The notes: generated from the letters alone by a model not told the origin. A stretch of DNA of 50,000 nt from Gammaproteobacteria bacterium (GCA_024638505.1 JAHEKE010000005.1:93910-143909); one strand, 5' to 3'. Shown: positions 28,017 through 37,152, counted from the first letter of the stretch. A program made the numbers and translations.

Positions 28017-28976
28017 GTGCATGTGAAGGACTATTTGCCCAGCACCTTAAGCGGCATAGCATATACGGGAGTCATCATTCTGCTCGCCGTTATGCCGGTT
28101 ATTACGTCGGCATTAGGACAGGGCTTCTATTTAGATATATTCAGTCGAATCATGATTTTGTCAATTGCCGCGTTGAGTTTGAATCTGCTCATAGGATACG
28201 GGGGCATGATCAGTCTGGGTCACGCCGCTTTTCTCGGTATTGGTGCCTACTGTGTGGGTATCCCAGTTTATTACGAAATATACAATGGATGGATACATTT
28301 GGGGCTGGCTATTGTCGCAAGCGGGATTTTTGCGCTGGTCACCGGCGCCATCAGTCTGCGCACCAAAGGGGTCTATTTCATCATGATTACGCTCGCCTTC
28401 GCGCAGATGGTGTATTTTACTTTTGTCAGCCTGGAAGAGTATGGCGGAGACGATGGCCTGGTTATCGTACTTCGTAGTGAGTTCGGTAATTGGCTCGACC
28501 TTGAAAGTGCCGTCGTGCTGTATTACGTAATTTTTTTTGTATTGCTGCTCACTCTGTTTTTTATCAATAAACTGGTGAAGGCTCGTTTTGGACGGGTAAT
28601 TGTTGGCAGCAAATACAATGAACGTCGAATGCAGTCCCTTGGCTTTGATACATACCGGTATCGGCTGGTGTGCTATGTGATTTCCGGGATCTTGTGTGGA
28701 ATTGCCGGCGTGTTTCTGGGTAACTTCACCAGCTTCATCAGCCCAGAAATGATGGGCTGGACCCGCTCCGGAGAGCTCATCTTTATGGTTGTTTTTGGTG
28801 GGACCGGTACACTGTTTGGCCCAATAATGGGTGCAGGCATCTTTATTCTTTTGGAAGAATGGCTTTCCGCTATCACCATATACTGGCAGCTGATCTTTGG
28901 CGCCATTCTGATTGCGGTCGTTCTTTTCGGCAGAGGTGGGATTCATGGTCTGCTCACACGCAGCAAACGCCGGTAG
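28017..28976 (+). CDS. HAAT ABC transporter permease 2 (LivM type)
   Basis: Membrane permease of 319 residues with the LivM signatures SLNLLIGYGGMISLGHAAFLGIGAY and SLRTKGVYFIMITLAFAQM, and the coupling segment RFGRVIVGSKYNERRMQSLGFD. It begins with GTG, either at 28017 immediately after the stop of the LivH-type gene or at 28023, so the two are translationally coupled. About eight membrane spans are visible. A 93-bp spacer with a large inverted repeat separates it from the first ATPase gene. Confidence 0.9.
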   Translation: MHVKDYLPSTLSGIAYTGVIILLAVMPVITSALGQGFYLDIFSRIMILSIAALSLNLLIGYGGMISLGHAAFLGIGAYCVGIPVYYEIYNGWIHLGLAIVASGIFALVTGAISLRTKGVYFIMITLAFAQMVYFTFVSLEEYGGDDGLVIVLRSEFGNWLDLESAVVLYYVIFFVLLLTLFFINKLVKARFGRVIVGSKYNERRMQSLGFDTYRYRLVCYVISGILCGIAGVFLGNFTSFISPEMMGWTRSGELIFMVVFGGTGTLFGPIMGAGIFILLEEWLSAITIYWQLIFGAILIAVVLFGRGGIHGLLTRSKRR

Positions 28977-28980
28977 CAGC

Positions 28981-29036
28981 GGTTGCCTGCTTCGGCCGCT
29001 TGCTGCGGTCCGCTGCGCTCCTTCGGCTGAGCAACC
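28981..29036 (+). repeat. Structured intercistronic inverted repeat
   Basis: GGTTGC (28981-28986) pairs with GCAACC (29031-29036), enclosing a GC-rich interior with its own small stem (CCGC TTGCT GCGG). It lies between permease and ATPase genes and holds no gene. It could modulate mRNA stability or be a REP-like element; only one copy was noticed in the window. Confidence 0.45.
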
Positions 29037-29069
29037 AGCTGCTATCCGCTTTGTATGGTGGAAGGAATC

Positions 29070-29807
29070 ATGCTGGAGATAATCAATCTGGAAAAACAGT
29101 TCGGCGGCATAAAAGCGGTGGACAACGTCAACCTGGCTGTTGAGCAGAACGAGATTCACGCCATCATCGGTCCAAATGGGGCGGGTAAAACGACGCTGAT
29201 TTCGCAGGTCGCCGGGGAACTGAGGCCGGATGGTGGGCAGATTCGGTTCCGCAACGAAGACGTAACTTTTCTAAGGCCGGCGCAGCGTGCGCGCAGGGGG
29301 CTCGCCAGGTCTTTTCAAATCACCAGCGTCATGCTGCCCATGACCCTGCTGGAAAATGTTTGCATGGCGGTGCAGGGTCGTATGGGGCACTCCTTCAGGT
29401 TCTGGCAGCCGACGAGTCGCGACACCGTGCTCATGGAAAGTGCGATGCAGGCTTTGCGAACCGTTGGCCTGGAGGACCGCGCTGAAAACATCGCCGGTGA
29501 GGTGTCGCACGGGGAGCATCGCCAACTCGAAATCGCCATGGCCCTGGCCATGGAACCGTTGCTGCTGCTGCTGGATGAGCCGACAGCCGGTATGGGCCCG
29601 GAAGAATCCGCCGAGCTGGTCAGCATCTTGCAGCAGATAAAGGGTGAGAAGTCTATTTTGCTGATCGAGCACGACATGGATGCGGTGTTCTCTCTGGCGG
29701 ACACGATTTCAGTGCTGGTTTATGGACAGATCATTGCCAGCGGCACCAAGGATGAGATCCGCGCCAACTCCGAAGTGCAGCTGGCCTATCTCGGGGAGAC
29801 CGCTTAG
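29070..29807 (+). CDS. HAAT ABC transporter ATPase 1 (LivG type)
   Basis: Nucleotide-binding subunit of 245 residues. Walker A is GPNGAGKTT (about residues 36-44), the Walker B region is LLLLLDEPTAGM, and the H-loop is IEHDMD. The signature reads GEVSHGEHRQLEIA, with SHGEH in place of the usual LSGGQ, as commonly seen in LivG proteins. I prefer the ATG at 29070, since the family core begins at once and GGAAGG precedes it, over the ATG at 29055. Confidence 0.92.
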   Translation: MLEIINLEKQFGGIKAVDNVNLAVEQNEIHAIIGPNGAGKTTLISQVAGELRPDGGQIRFRNEDVTFLRPAQRARRGLARSFQITSVMLPMTLLENVCMAVQGRMGHSFRFWQPTSRDTVLMESAMQALRTVGLEDRAENIAGEVSHGEHRQLEIAMALAMEPLLLLLDEPTAGMGPEESAELVSILQQIKGEKSILLIEHDMDAVFSLADTISVLVYGQIIASGTKDEIRANSEVQLAYLGETA

Positions 29808-29810
29808 CGG

Positions 29811-30521
29811 GTGCGGCTGGTGCTGGAGGTTCACGACGTTACCACTTTTTACGGCGACAGCCAGATCCTTTTCGGCCTTTCGCTGCAAGTGCAGGAGGGA
29901 CAGGTCGTGACGCTGCTAGGGCGAAACGGCATGGGAAAAACGACCACGGTTAACTCTATTATGGGCATAGTCCCGCCGCGGGAGGGCGAGATCCGCTACG
30001 GCAGCCGGTTAATCTCGGGTTTGCCGCCATACAGGATATCCAACCTCGGCATCGGCCTCGTTCCTGAGGGCAGGCAAATCTTTCCCAACTTGACCGTGCG
30101 CGAGAATCTGCTGGCGACGGCGGGCAATATGTCCGCCAAGAAGGATCCCTGGGATCTTGAAAGGGTGCTCGCGTTTCTGCCGAGCCTGAAAGCAAGGCTG
30201 CGGAATTTAGGGAATCACCTCTCCGGCGGAGAACAGCAGATGCTGGCGATCGGCAGAGCTTTAATGACCAATCCTACGCTGCTCATTTTAGACGAGGCGA
30301 CCGAGGGCCTCGCCCCCTTGGTCCGTGCCGAAATCTGGTCGCGACTGAAATTGCTTAAGACGGAAGGACAGTCGATCTTGCTCATCGACAAAAATCTGCT
30401 CGCGTTGATGCGCTTGGCGGACCGTCACTACATCATTGAAAAAGGTAATATCGTGTGGAGCGGGAGCTCACGGGAACTGGAGGCTGAACCAGCCCTGAAG
30501 GCCAGATACTTGGGGGTGTGA
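29811..30521 (+). CDS. HAAT ABC transporter ATPase 2 (LivF type)
   Basis: Second nucleotide-binding subunit, 236 residues, starting with GTG 3 bp after the LivG-type stop. It has Walker A LGRNGMGKTTT, signature LSGGEQQMLAIGRAL and Walker B LLILDEATEGLAP. The segment after it reads LLIDKNLLALMRLADRHYI where many LivF proteins have an EQN triplet; I have seen this variant in a LivF subgroup, so it is not a defect. Its stop codon overlaps the start of the NamZ-like gene by one base. Confidence 0.92.
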   Translation: MRLVLEVHDVTTFYGDSQILFGLSLQVQEGQVVTLLGRNGMGKTTTVNSIMGIVPPREGEIRYGSRLISGLPPYRISNLGIGLVPEGRQIFPNLTVRENLLATAGNMSAKKDPWDLERVLAFLPSLKARLRNLGNHLSGGEQQMLAIGRALMTNPTLLILDEATEGLAPLVRAEIWSRLKLLKTEGQSILLIDKNLLALMRLADRHYIIEKGNIVWSGSSRELEAEPALKARYLGV

Positions 30522-31732
30522 TGCATTTCAGCTTCGGGATCGATTGTTTGTTGAGAGATAACGAACTTCAGCGTGCGTTGAACGGCCGGCGGGTAGCGCT
30601 GCTGGGGCATCCTGCCTCGGTAACCATAGAGCTCAGTCATTCTGTTGACGCTTTGATGCAATCACCGATCAAGCTGACCGCGCTGCTGGGGCCGCAGCAC
30701 GGCATACGGGGTGAAAAGCAAGACAATATGGTGGAAAGTGCCGACGAGGTTGATCCTACATACAAGCTTCCCGTTTTCAGTTTGTATGGACAGAACCGAA
30801 GATTAACGGAGGAGATGGCGCAGCGTTTCGACGTTCTACTGGTAGATTTGCAGGACGCAGGTTGTCGTGTCTATACCTACATCACCACCCTGTTTTACCT
30901 GATAGAAGACTGCGCCAAGTTTAAAAAAGAGCTGTGGGTTCTGGATAGGCCGAATCCCGCTGGTCGCCCCGTTGAAGGACTGACGCTGCTGGCTGGCAAT
31001 GAGAGTTTTGTGGGGGCCGCGCAGATACCGATGCGGCACGGTCTAACCATGGGTGAAGCTGCGTCATGGTACCGGCGTCATAACGGCTTTGATGTTGAAT
31101 TGAACATCGTCGTGATGCGGGATTACGACCCCGTAATGGGCCCAGGCCACGGCTGGCCAGGGGAATTGCCCTGGGTGAATCCAAGCCCCAACCTCGCCAC
31201 ACTGAACGCAGCGCGCGTTTACTCTGGAACGGTTTTGCTTGAAGGCACAACTTTGTCAGAGGGGCGCGGCACCACCCGTCCGCTGGAGTGTGTCGGCGCT
31301 CCGGATTTGTCGATTGGACAGATTCTGCCGTTGATGCAACAACTTTCTCCCGAGTGGGTGCAGGGGTGCTGTCTGCGTCCGTGTTATTTTGAGCCGATGT
31401 TTCACAAGCATAAAGGTACAAGGTGTGCCGGTATGCAAATTCATACGGACTGCGGCTGGTACCGCCATGAACTGTTTAAACCATTCAGGCTGGTCGCGCT
31501 GTTTTTAAAGGCGCTGCGAACTGTGCATCCGGACTATACTGTTTGGCGCGATTTTGCCTATGAGTATGAGACCGGTCGTTTACCCATAGACATCATAAAT
31601 GGAGGTTCCACGCTGCGCCAATGGGTGGACGATTCCTCTGCAGCAGTTGCTGATCTAGAAAAGTTGCTGCTGCAAGACGAGGCGGAATGGCGCGGGGCTT
31701 CGTCCACTTATCATCTCTACGGCACAAGTTGA
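30521..31732 (+). CDS. NamZ-like protein (DUF1343), no signal peptide
   Basis: Protein of 403 residues of the DUF1343 family, whose characterised members are exo-beta-N-acetylmuramidases. Family landmarks are GPQHGIRG (57-64), LLVDLQDAGCRVYTYITT and VLDRPNPAGR. No export signal is visible (it begins MHFSFGIDCLL), unlike secreted NamZ enzymes, and the position usually occupied by Glu in the PEHG-type motif is Gln59. The ATG at 30521 overlaps the LivF stop by one base, so it is coupled to the transporter. Function here is uncertain: cytoplasmic muropeptide recycling or processing of an imported glycoside are both possible. Confidence 0.78.
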   Translation: MHFSFGIDCLLRDNELQRALNGRRVALLGHPASVTIELSHSVDALMQSPIKLTALLGPQHGIRGEKQDNMVESADEVDPTYKLPVFSLYGQNRRLTEEMAQRFDVLLVDLQDAGCRVYTYITTLFYLIEDCAKFKKELWVLDRPNPAGRPVEGLTLLAGNESFVGAAQIPMRHGLTMGEAASWYRRHNGFDVELNIVVMRDYDPVMGPGHGWPGELPWVNPSPNLATLNAARVYSGTVLLEGTTLSEGRGTTRPLECVGAPDLSIGQILPLMQQLSPEWVQGCCLRPCYFEPMFHKHKGTRCAGMQIHTDCGWYRHELFKPFRLVALFLKALRTVHPDYTVWRDFAYEYETGRLPIDIINGGSTLRQWVDDSSAAVADLEKLLLQDEAEWRGASSTYHLYGTS

Positions 31733-31750
31733 AAACAATTCGAGGCAGGC

Positions 31751-32170
31751 ATGCAAACAGATAAAGACTGCATATTTTGTAAAATCGTTGCGGGCGAGAT
31801 CCCGTGTTTTAAATTGTATGAAGATGACAGCACTCTGAGTTTTATGGACATTAATCCAGCTAACGAAGGTCATGCTCTGGTTATCCCAAAGGAACACTGG
31901 CGTAATGTTTATGTTGTTCCAGATGACCTGTTTGCCGCTGTAGCCGTTAGCGTCAAGAAAATCGCGCAGGCCGTGCAGTCGGCACTGTCTCCTGATGGGG
32001 TTAACGTGGTTCAGGCGAACGGCAAAGGAGCGGCACAGTCAGTCGAGCATTTCCATGTGCATGTTTTACCGCGCACGCTGGGAGATGAACTTAAATTGAA
32101 TTGGGGATTGAACCCGGGTGATATGGAACGGATCAAGATCTGCAGCGAGACGATAAAAGCGGCGCTGTGA
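31751..32170 (+). CDS. HIT-family (HinT-like) nucleotide hydrolase
   Basis: Small cytoplasmic protein of 139 residues with the histidine-triad motif HFHVHVLPR and an N-terminal CIFCKIVAGEIPC segment. HinT-type proteins hydrolyse AMP-lysine, aminoacyl-adenylates and similar phosphoramidates. It begins 18 bp after the NamZ-like gene. It may remove stray acyl-adenylates formed by the neighbouring CoA ligases, but that link is only inference from proximity. Confidence 0.9.
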   Translation: MQTDKDCIFCKIVAGEIPCFKLYEDDSTLSFMDINPANEGHALVIPKEHWRNVYVVPDDLFAAVAVSVKKIAQAVQSALSPDGVNVVQANGKGAAQSVEHFHVHVLPRTLGDELKLNWGLNPGDMERIKICSETIKAAL

Positions 32171-32221
32171 GGCAGGCGTGAGGCGCGACCTGATAATCCG
32201 ACTGAACGGATTAAGATATCG

Positions 32222-32250
32222 TTGTAAAGCCCTGGGCAAGTATTTATAGT
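32222..32250 (+). promoter_or_regulatory. Candidate sigma-70 promoter for second transporter cluster
   Basis: TTGTAA (32222-32227) and TATAGT (32245-32250) with a 17-base spacer, about 58 bp before the acyl-CoA synthetase start, in the 138-bp gap after the HIT gene. It would begin the operon running from 32309 to 40716. Confidence 0.6.
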
Positions 32251-32308
32251 ACGTTACACACGATACGGGTGAAGCAGATAAAAACGCCCGAAAATAGACC
32301 CCAAAGGT

Positions 32309-34252
32309 ATGGCAGTAAAATCAGATACTTTCCCCAAGCTGTTGCTTGAGAACGCCAGGCGCTTTGGCGATCGGCCCGCTATCCGGGAAAAAGAGTTCGG
32401 GATTTGGCAGACCTGGAATTGGCGCCAGGTGGCGGATGAGGTTCGCGCCTTAGCCTGCGGCTTTGCCGCCAGGGGATTCAAACGTGGAGACAGGGTGGCC
32501 ATTGTTGGCGACAATCGGCCGCGCCTGTACTGGACCATGGCCGCAGCGCAATCCATCGGCGGCGTTCCCGTACCGACTTATCAGGATGCCGTGGCTGAGG
32601 AAATACAGTACGTGCTGGAACACGCGGAAGTGAAATTCGTTGTGGCGGAGGACCAGGAACAGGTCGACAAAATACTGGACGTACAGGAGCGCTGCCCCAG
32701 CCTTAGGGAAATATTCTTCGATGATACCCGCGGCATGAGGAAATATGATCAGTCGCGTTTGATCGATTTCGAGGTGTTGCAGCGCGAGGGCCGTGAGTTT
32801 GATCAGAAAAATCCAGATTATTTTGTGCAGCAGGTAGAGCAGGGTAAGGGCGAAGACGTAGCGATACTATTGTATACGTCCGGCACTACCGGCAGGCCCA
32901 AAGGTGTGGTGCTGACGCACGATAACGTTCTTATTACCGCCCGTAATGGCATCGAATTTGACCACCTAACGCAAGACGAGGAAGTTCTGGCCTATTTACC
33001 CATGGCCTGGGTGGGTGACCACATATTTTCTTATGCCCAGTCTTATGTCAGTGGCTTTTGCGTCAGCTGTCCTGAAAACGCGTCCACCGTCATGCACGAC
33101 CTGCGTGAGATTGGCCCCACCTATTTTTTCGCTCCTCCGCCCATATTTGAAAGCCTGCTTACCAACGTCATGATCCGTATGGAAGACGCGGCGCGCATCA
33201 GCCAGATCATATTCACCTATTTCATGCGCGTCGCGCGCAGCGTCGGTCCGAAAATACTGGCAAAAGAGGCGGTATCGATTAAAGATAAATGGCTGTACAA
33301 ACTGGGCCACCTGTTGGTGTACGGGCCGTTAAAAAACACGCTGGGGATGAGCCGGATCCAGCTCGCCTATACCGCCGGGGAGGCCATCGGCCCGGACATT
33401 TTCGACTTTTACCGATCCCTTGGCATCAACATAAAGCAGCTGTACGGTCAAACTGAGGCCTCGGTGAACGTAACCCTGCAACCGGACGGAGAAGTGTATC
33501 CCGATACCGTGGGTAAACCGGCGCCACAGGTAGAAATAAAAATTGCTGATGATGGTGAAGTTTTGTATCGCAGCCCCGGAGTTTTTCAGTGCTATTTCAA
33601 AAATGAAGCTGAGACCAGAGAAATCAAAACAGAGGAAGGTTGGGTGCACACGGGGGATGCAGGCTTTATTGATGACAGGGGTCATCTGAAAATCATCGAC
33701 CGGGCAAAAGATGTCGGCAAGTTGAACGATGGGTCAATATTTGCGCCTAAATATGTCGAGAACAAACTGAAATTTTTTCCTCATATTAAAGAAGTGGTTG
33801 CATTTGGTGATGGTCGTGACTATTGCGCGGTTATGGTTAACATAGACATGGAAGCGGTAGCCAACTGGGCAGAAAGGAACAATATTTCATACGCCAGCTA
33901 TCAAGAGCTTGCTGCACGTCCGGAGGTTTATCAGCTGATCGAAGACGGCGTCAGCAAAGTAAACGAAGAACTGGCCGCAGATCCTAATTTGGCCGCGTCT
34001 CAGATCCGCCGATTTCTGGTGCTGCATAAGGAGCTTGACGCCGATGACGGTGAACTTACCCGTACCAGGAAAGTGCGGCGCCGATTTATCGCTGATAAGT
34101 ATCGGACGCTGGTAGATGCGCTGTACAGTGACAAAAAAAGCTGTTTTATCGAAACCGAGGTCGCGTTTGAAGATGGCAGAACCGGATCTATATCCGCTGA
34201 CCTGCAAATAAGAGATCTGAATGTGTATACGGACTTGAAGAAAGCAAGCTAA
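32309..34252 (+). CDS. Long-chain-type acyl-CoA synthetase (AMP-forming)
   Basis: Adenylate-forming ligase of 647 residues. The phosphate loop YTSGTTGRPKG begins near residue 188, the adenylation motif is LYGQTEAS, and HTGDAGFIDDRGHLKIIDRAKD is intact. The C-terminal segment TRTRKVRRRF probably supplies the catalytic lysine region. It belongs to the long-chain fatty acyl-CoA synthetase branch, but its substrate is better guessed from context: its stop overlaps the first base of the ABC ATPase gene, which ties it to uptake of a specific carboxylic acid. The AAAGG before the ATG is unusually close (1 base). Confidence 0.88.
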   Translation: MAVKSDTFPKLLLENARRFGDRPAIREKEFGIWQTWNWRQVADEVRALACGFAARGFKRGDRVAIVGDNRPRLYWTMAAAQSIGGVPVPTYQDAVAEEIQYVLEHAEVKFVVAEDQEQVDKILDVQERCPSLREIFFDDTRGMRKYDQSRLIDFEVLQREGREFDQKNPDYFVQQVEQGKGEDVAILLYTSGTTGRPKGVVLTHDNVLITARNGIEFDHLTQDEEVLAYLPMAWVGDHIFSYAQSYVSGFCVSCPENASTVMHDLREIGPTYFFAPPPIFESLLTNVMIRMEDAARISQIIFTYFMRVARSVGPKILAKEAVSIKDKWLYKLGHLLVYGPLKNTLGMSRIQLAYTAGEAIGPDIFDFYRSLGINIKQLYGQTEASVNVTLQPDGEVYPDTVGKPAPQVEIKIADDGEVLYRSPGVFQCYFKNEAETREIKTEEGWVHTGDAGFIDDRGHLKIIDRAKDVGKLNDGSIFAPKYVENKLKFFPHIKEVVAFGDGRDYCAVMVNIDMEAVANWAERNNISYASYQELAARPEVYQLIEDGVSKVNEELAADPNLAASQIRRFLVLHKELDADDGELTRTRKVRRRFIADKYRTLVDALYSDKKSCFIETEVAFEDGRTGSISADLQIRDLNVYTDLKKAS

Positions 34253-35049
34253 TGGAAGGCGACCGAAAGTTTGGTGATCCCATTCTTGAGGTGCAGGATA
34301 TCAATCTATCTTTCGGCGGCGTGACCGCCCTCGAGGGTGTGAGTTTCGATATACTAAACGGCGAAGTGCGCGCAATTATCGGCCCCAACGGGGCGGGTAA
34401 AAGCTCGATGCTGAACGTGATAAACGGCTTTTATCATCCGCAACAGGGACAGATTACTTATAAAGGAAAAACCCGCAGACAGATGCGGCCGCACCACGCG
34501 GCTTCCAGCGGTATCGCCAGAACTTTTCAAAACATCGCACTGTTCAAGGGGATGTCCACGCTGGACAACATCATGACGGGTCGTAACACGAAAATGCGGA
34601 AGAATTTGCTCTGGCAGGCGCTGTACCTTGGTCCTGCCAAGCGGGAGGAATTGGAGCATCGGGATTTTGTCGAGCACGTCATTGACTTTCTGGAGATACA
34701 GGCCATACGGAAAACACCGGTTGGCAAACTTCCCTACGGCATGCAGAAACGCGTGGAGCTGGGCCGGGCACTGGCCGCCGAGCCTGAGCTGCTGCTCCTG
34801 GACGAACCGATGGCCGGAATGAATTTGGAAGAAAAGGAGGATATGTGCCGCTTCGTGCTCGACGTCAATGATCAATTTGGCACCACCATAGCGCTGATAG
34901 AGCATGACATGGGAGTGGTGATGGATATTTCCGATCGCGTGGTGGTCCTGGATTACGGCAAGAAAATAGCAGACGGTACGCCAGAGGAGGTCAGGGCGGA
35001 TCAGCGCGTAATCGAAGCATATCTCGGCGTGACGCGCGATGACAACTGA
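34252..35049 (+). CDS. HAAT ABC transporter ATPase (LivG type), second system
   Basis: ATPase subunit of 265 residues with Walker A GPNGAGKSS, Walker B LLLLDEPMAGM and H-loop IEHDMG. An extended insert containing MRKNLLWQALYLGPAKREELEH follows the Q-loop region. The signature is LPYGMQKRVELGRAL, a LivG variant. The ATG at 34252 shares its first base with the synthetase stop codon, so translation is coupled. Together with the permeases, binding protein and LivF-type gene downstream it forms a full transporter. Confidence 0.92.
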   Translation: MEGDRKFGDPILEVQDINLSFGGVTALEGVSFDILNGEVRAIIGPNGAGKSSMLNVINGFYHPQQGQITYKGKTRRQMRPHHAASSGIARTFQNIALFKGMSTLDNIMTGRNTKMRKNLLWQALYLGPAKREELEHRDFVEHVIDFLEIQAIRKTPVGKLPYGMQKRVELGRALAAEPELLLLDEPMAGMNLEEKEDMCRFVLDVNDQFGTTIALIEHDMGVVMDISDRVVVLDYGKKIADGTPEEVRADQRVIEAYLGVTRDDN

Positions 35050-35070
35050 TGGCGTGAAGCCACATCGGCG

Positions 35071-36006
35071 ATGAATCCGGAGCTGCTCTTTTTTCTGGAA
35101 ACGGTGATCGGCGGCCTTATGGCCGGCGTTATGTATGCCCTGGTTGCGCTTGGTTTTGTACTTATTTTCAAGGCGTCGGGGATCTTTAACTTTGCCCAGG
35201 GCGTGATGTGCTTGTTTGCTGCCCTGGCGCTGTACGATTTCATGGCGCCGGGAGGATGGGTCGATCGCTGGTTTGGTTTTACCTTTCCGGTGTGGGCCGC
35301 CATTGCCCTGACCATCGTGGTCATGATTATTCTGGCCTGGGTCATCGAACGATTCGTATTGCAGTATCTGGTCCAGCAGGAACCGATCATCCTGTTCATG
35401 GCGACGATCGGCCTGGCCTACGTACTGGAGGGGGTTGGCGATATTTTATTTGGCTCAGATGTGAAGCCCCTTGATATCGGTCTTCCTCAGGGCGCCTCCG
35501 ACTGGCTGCTGGACAACTTTAATCTGTACGTAGAAAAACTTGAGGTTGTGGCGGCGGTCACGGCGGCAGTTTTAGTCACGGTTCTCGCTGTTTTCTTTCA
35601 GCGCACCCGCATTGGCCGGGCGCTGCGTGCGGTAGCCGACGACCATCAGGCAGCGCTCAGTGTGGGTATTTCGCTGCGCACGATCTGGGTCATAGTCTGG
35701 TCGGTATCAGGGATCGTGGCGCTGGTGGCAGGTATCATGTGGGGCAGTAAATCCGGTGTTCAATTTTCCTTGTCTTTAATCGCACTTAAAGCTTTACCGG
35801 TGTTGATTTTGGGAGGCTTCACTTCCGTTCCCGGCGCGATTGTCGGTGGGTTGATCATCGGGGTCGGTGAAAAAATTGCTGAAGTGTACCTTGGCCCTCT
35901 GGTGGGGGGGGCGATTGAAAACTGGTTCGCCTACATGCTGGCGCTGGCCTTTCTACTATTCCGGCCGCAGGGCTTATTCGGAGAACGGATCATTGAGCGG
36001 GTTTAG
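35071..36006 (+). CDS. HAAT ABC transporter permease (LivH type), second system
   Basis: Membrane permease of 311 residues with about eight spans. Family segments are YALVALGFVLIFKASGIFNFAQG near the N-terminus and the coupling segment RTRIGRALRAVADDHQAALSVGI. It ends in LFRPQGLFGERIIERV. The LivG-type gene ends 21 bp upstream. It is clearly divergent from the LivH-type permease at 27093, so the two transporters are not a recent duplication. Confidence 0.92.
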   Translation: MNPELLFFLETVIGGLMAGVMYALVALGFVLIFKASGIFNFAQGVMCLFAALALYDFMAPGGWVDRWFGFTFPVWAAIALTIVVMIILAWVIERFVLQYLVQQEPIILFMATIGLAYVLEGVGDILFGSDVKPLDIGLPQGASDWLLDNFNLYVEKLEVVAAVTAAVLVTVLAVFFQRTRIGRALRAVADDHQAALSVGISLRTIWVIVWSVSGIVALVAGIMWGSKSGVQFSLSLIALKALPVLILGGFTSVPGAIVGGLIIGVGEKIAEVYLGPLVGGAIENWFAYMLALAFLLFRPQGLFGERIIERV

Positions 36007-36075
36007 ATCCACACCAGCGAATAGCATCATTTGCAGCAGCGCTGCCCATGCGCACAATATGAAATAGCGCGAATT

Positions 36076-37152
36076 ATGTTTTACAGAGAAGCCGGACAAT
36101 TCAAAACCGACTATGCCAGTGATCAGGCGCTGTTTCCCATTGCCCAGGATCGATGGTTTGTGCTGGCCGTTTTGTTTGTCGCCGTGGCAGTTGTCCCCTT
36201 CTTCGTCGACGACTACTGGGCCAATGCGATCACGCTGCCTTTTCTGATTTATGCGTTGGCTGCAATCGGACTCAATCTGCTGACCGGCTACTGCGGTCAA
36301 GTATCGCTGGGTACCGGTGGTTTCATGGCCGTGGGTGCGTTTTCAACGTTTAAGCTGACCACCGCGTTTCCCGAGCTGAACTTTATCGTTGTGATCCTGC
36401 TATCCGGCGCAATAACCGCCGGGGTGGGAGTTTTGTTTGGTATCCCCAGTCTGCGTATCAAAGGGTTCTACCTCGCCGTGGCCACGTTGGCGGCCCAGTT
36501 TTTCCTGGTCTGGCTGTTCAATAAAGTTGATTGGTTTCTGAATTACAGCCCGACCGGGCAGATTAGCATGCCGCCGCGGGAGATTTTTGGCATCTTGATT
36601 ACCGGACCACGGGCGGCGCCGGAAGCGAAGTACTTGTTCTGTTTGATTTTTATCGGAATTTTTGCGCTGCTGGCAAAAAACCTGGTACGCGGGCGCGTCG
36701 GCCGGTCCTGGATGGCAATTCGTGATATGGATATCGCGGCCGAATTGATCGGGATCCGTCCGCTGGAGGCGAAACTGACCGCGTTTGCGGTGAGCTCTTT
36801 TTACGTTGGTATGGCCGGTTCCCTCTACTTTGGCGTGTGGCTGGGGGCGGCCGAACCGATAGAAGCTTTCGGCATCGAACAGTCGTTTCTGGTACTGTTC
36901 ATGATTATCGTCGGCGGGCTGGGCAGTATTTTGGGATCTTTCCTCGGTGCCGCCTTTATTACCCTGATGCCGATACTGATGAAAAACTTCATGGTCGATG
37001 GGCTGCAGCTGGCGGTGGTGACTGCCAAGCACATCGAGATCACGATGTTGGGCGTGCTCATTATTTTTTTCTTGATCGTCGAGCCGCATGGTTTTGCGCG
37101 GCTGTGGCAGATTGCGAAAGAGAAGCTGCGCTTATGGCCGTTTCCACACTAG
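36076..37152 (+). CDS. HAAT ABC transporter permease (LivM type), second system
   Basis: Membrane permease of 358 residues from the ATG at 36076. The opening FYREAGQFKTDYASDQALFPI is what I recall as the conserved N-terminus of this LivM subgroup, which is why I reject the in-frame TTG at 36031. Family segments include GLNLLTGYCGQVSLGTGGFMAVGAF and the coupling segment RGRVGRSWMAIRDMDIAAELIGI. The 69-bp gap before it contains no gene. Confidence 0.9.
   Translation: MFYREAGQFKTDYASDQALFPIAQDRWFVLAVLFVAVAVVPFFVDDYWANAITLPFLIYALAAIGLNLLTGYCGQVSLGTGGFMAVGAFSTFKLTTAFPELNFIVVILLSGAITAGVGVLFGIPSLRIKGFYLAVATLAAQFFLVWLFNKVDWFLNYSPTGQISMPPREIFGILITGPRAAPEAKYLFCLIFIGIFALLAKNLVRGRVGRSWMAIRDMDIAAELIGIRPLEAKLTAFAVSSFYVGMAGSLYFGVWLGAAEPIEAFGIEQSFLVLFMIIVGGLGSILGSFLGAAFITLMPILMKNFMVDGLQLAVVTAKHIEITMLGVLIIFFLIVEPHGFARLWQIAKEKLRLWPFPH

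Noticed and set aside
28161-29159. A 332-codon minus-strand open frame opposite the LivM-type permease gene
   Set aside because: It lies antisense to a conserved membrane protein gene and has polar, low-similarity content. It results from codon bias of the true strand, although it spans the structured spacer.
36400-37089. A 229-codon minus-strand open frame opposite the second LivM-type gene
   Set aside because: Antisense shadow with no recognisable motif; the plus-strand permease is unambiguous.
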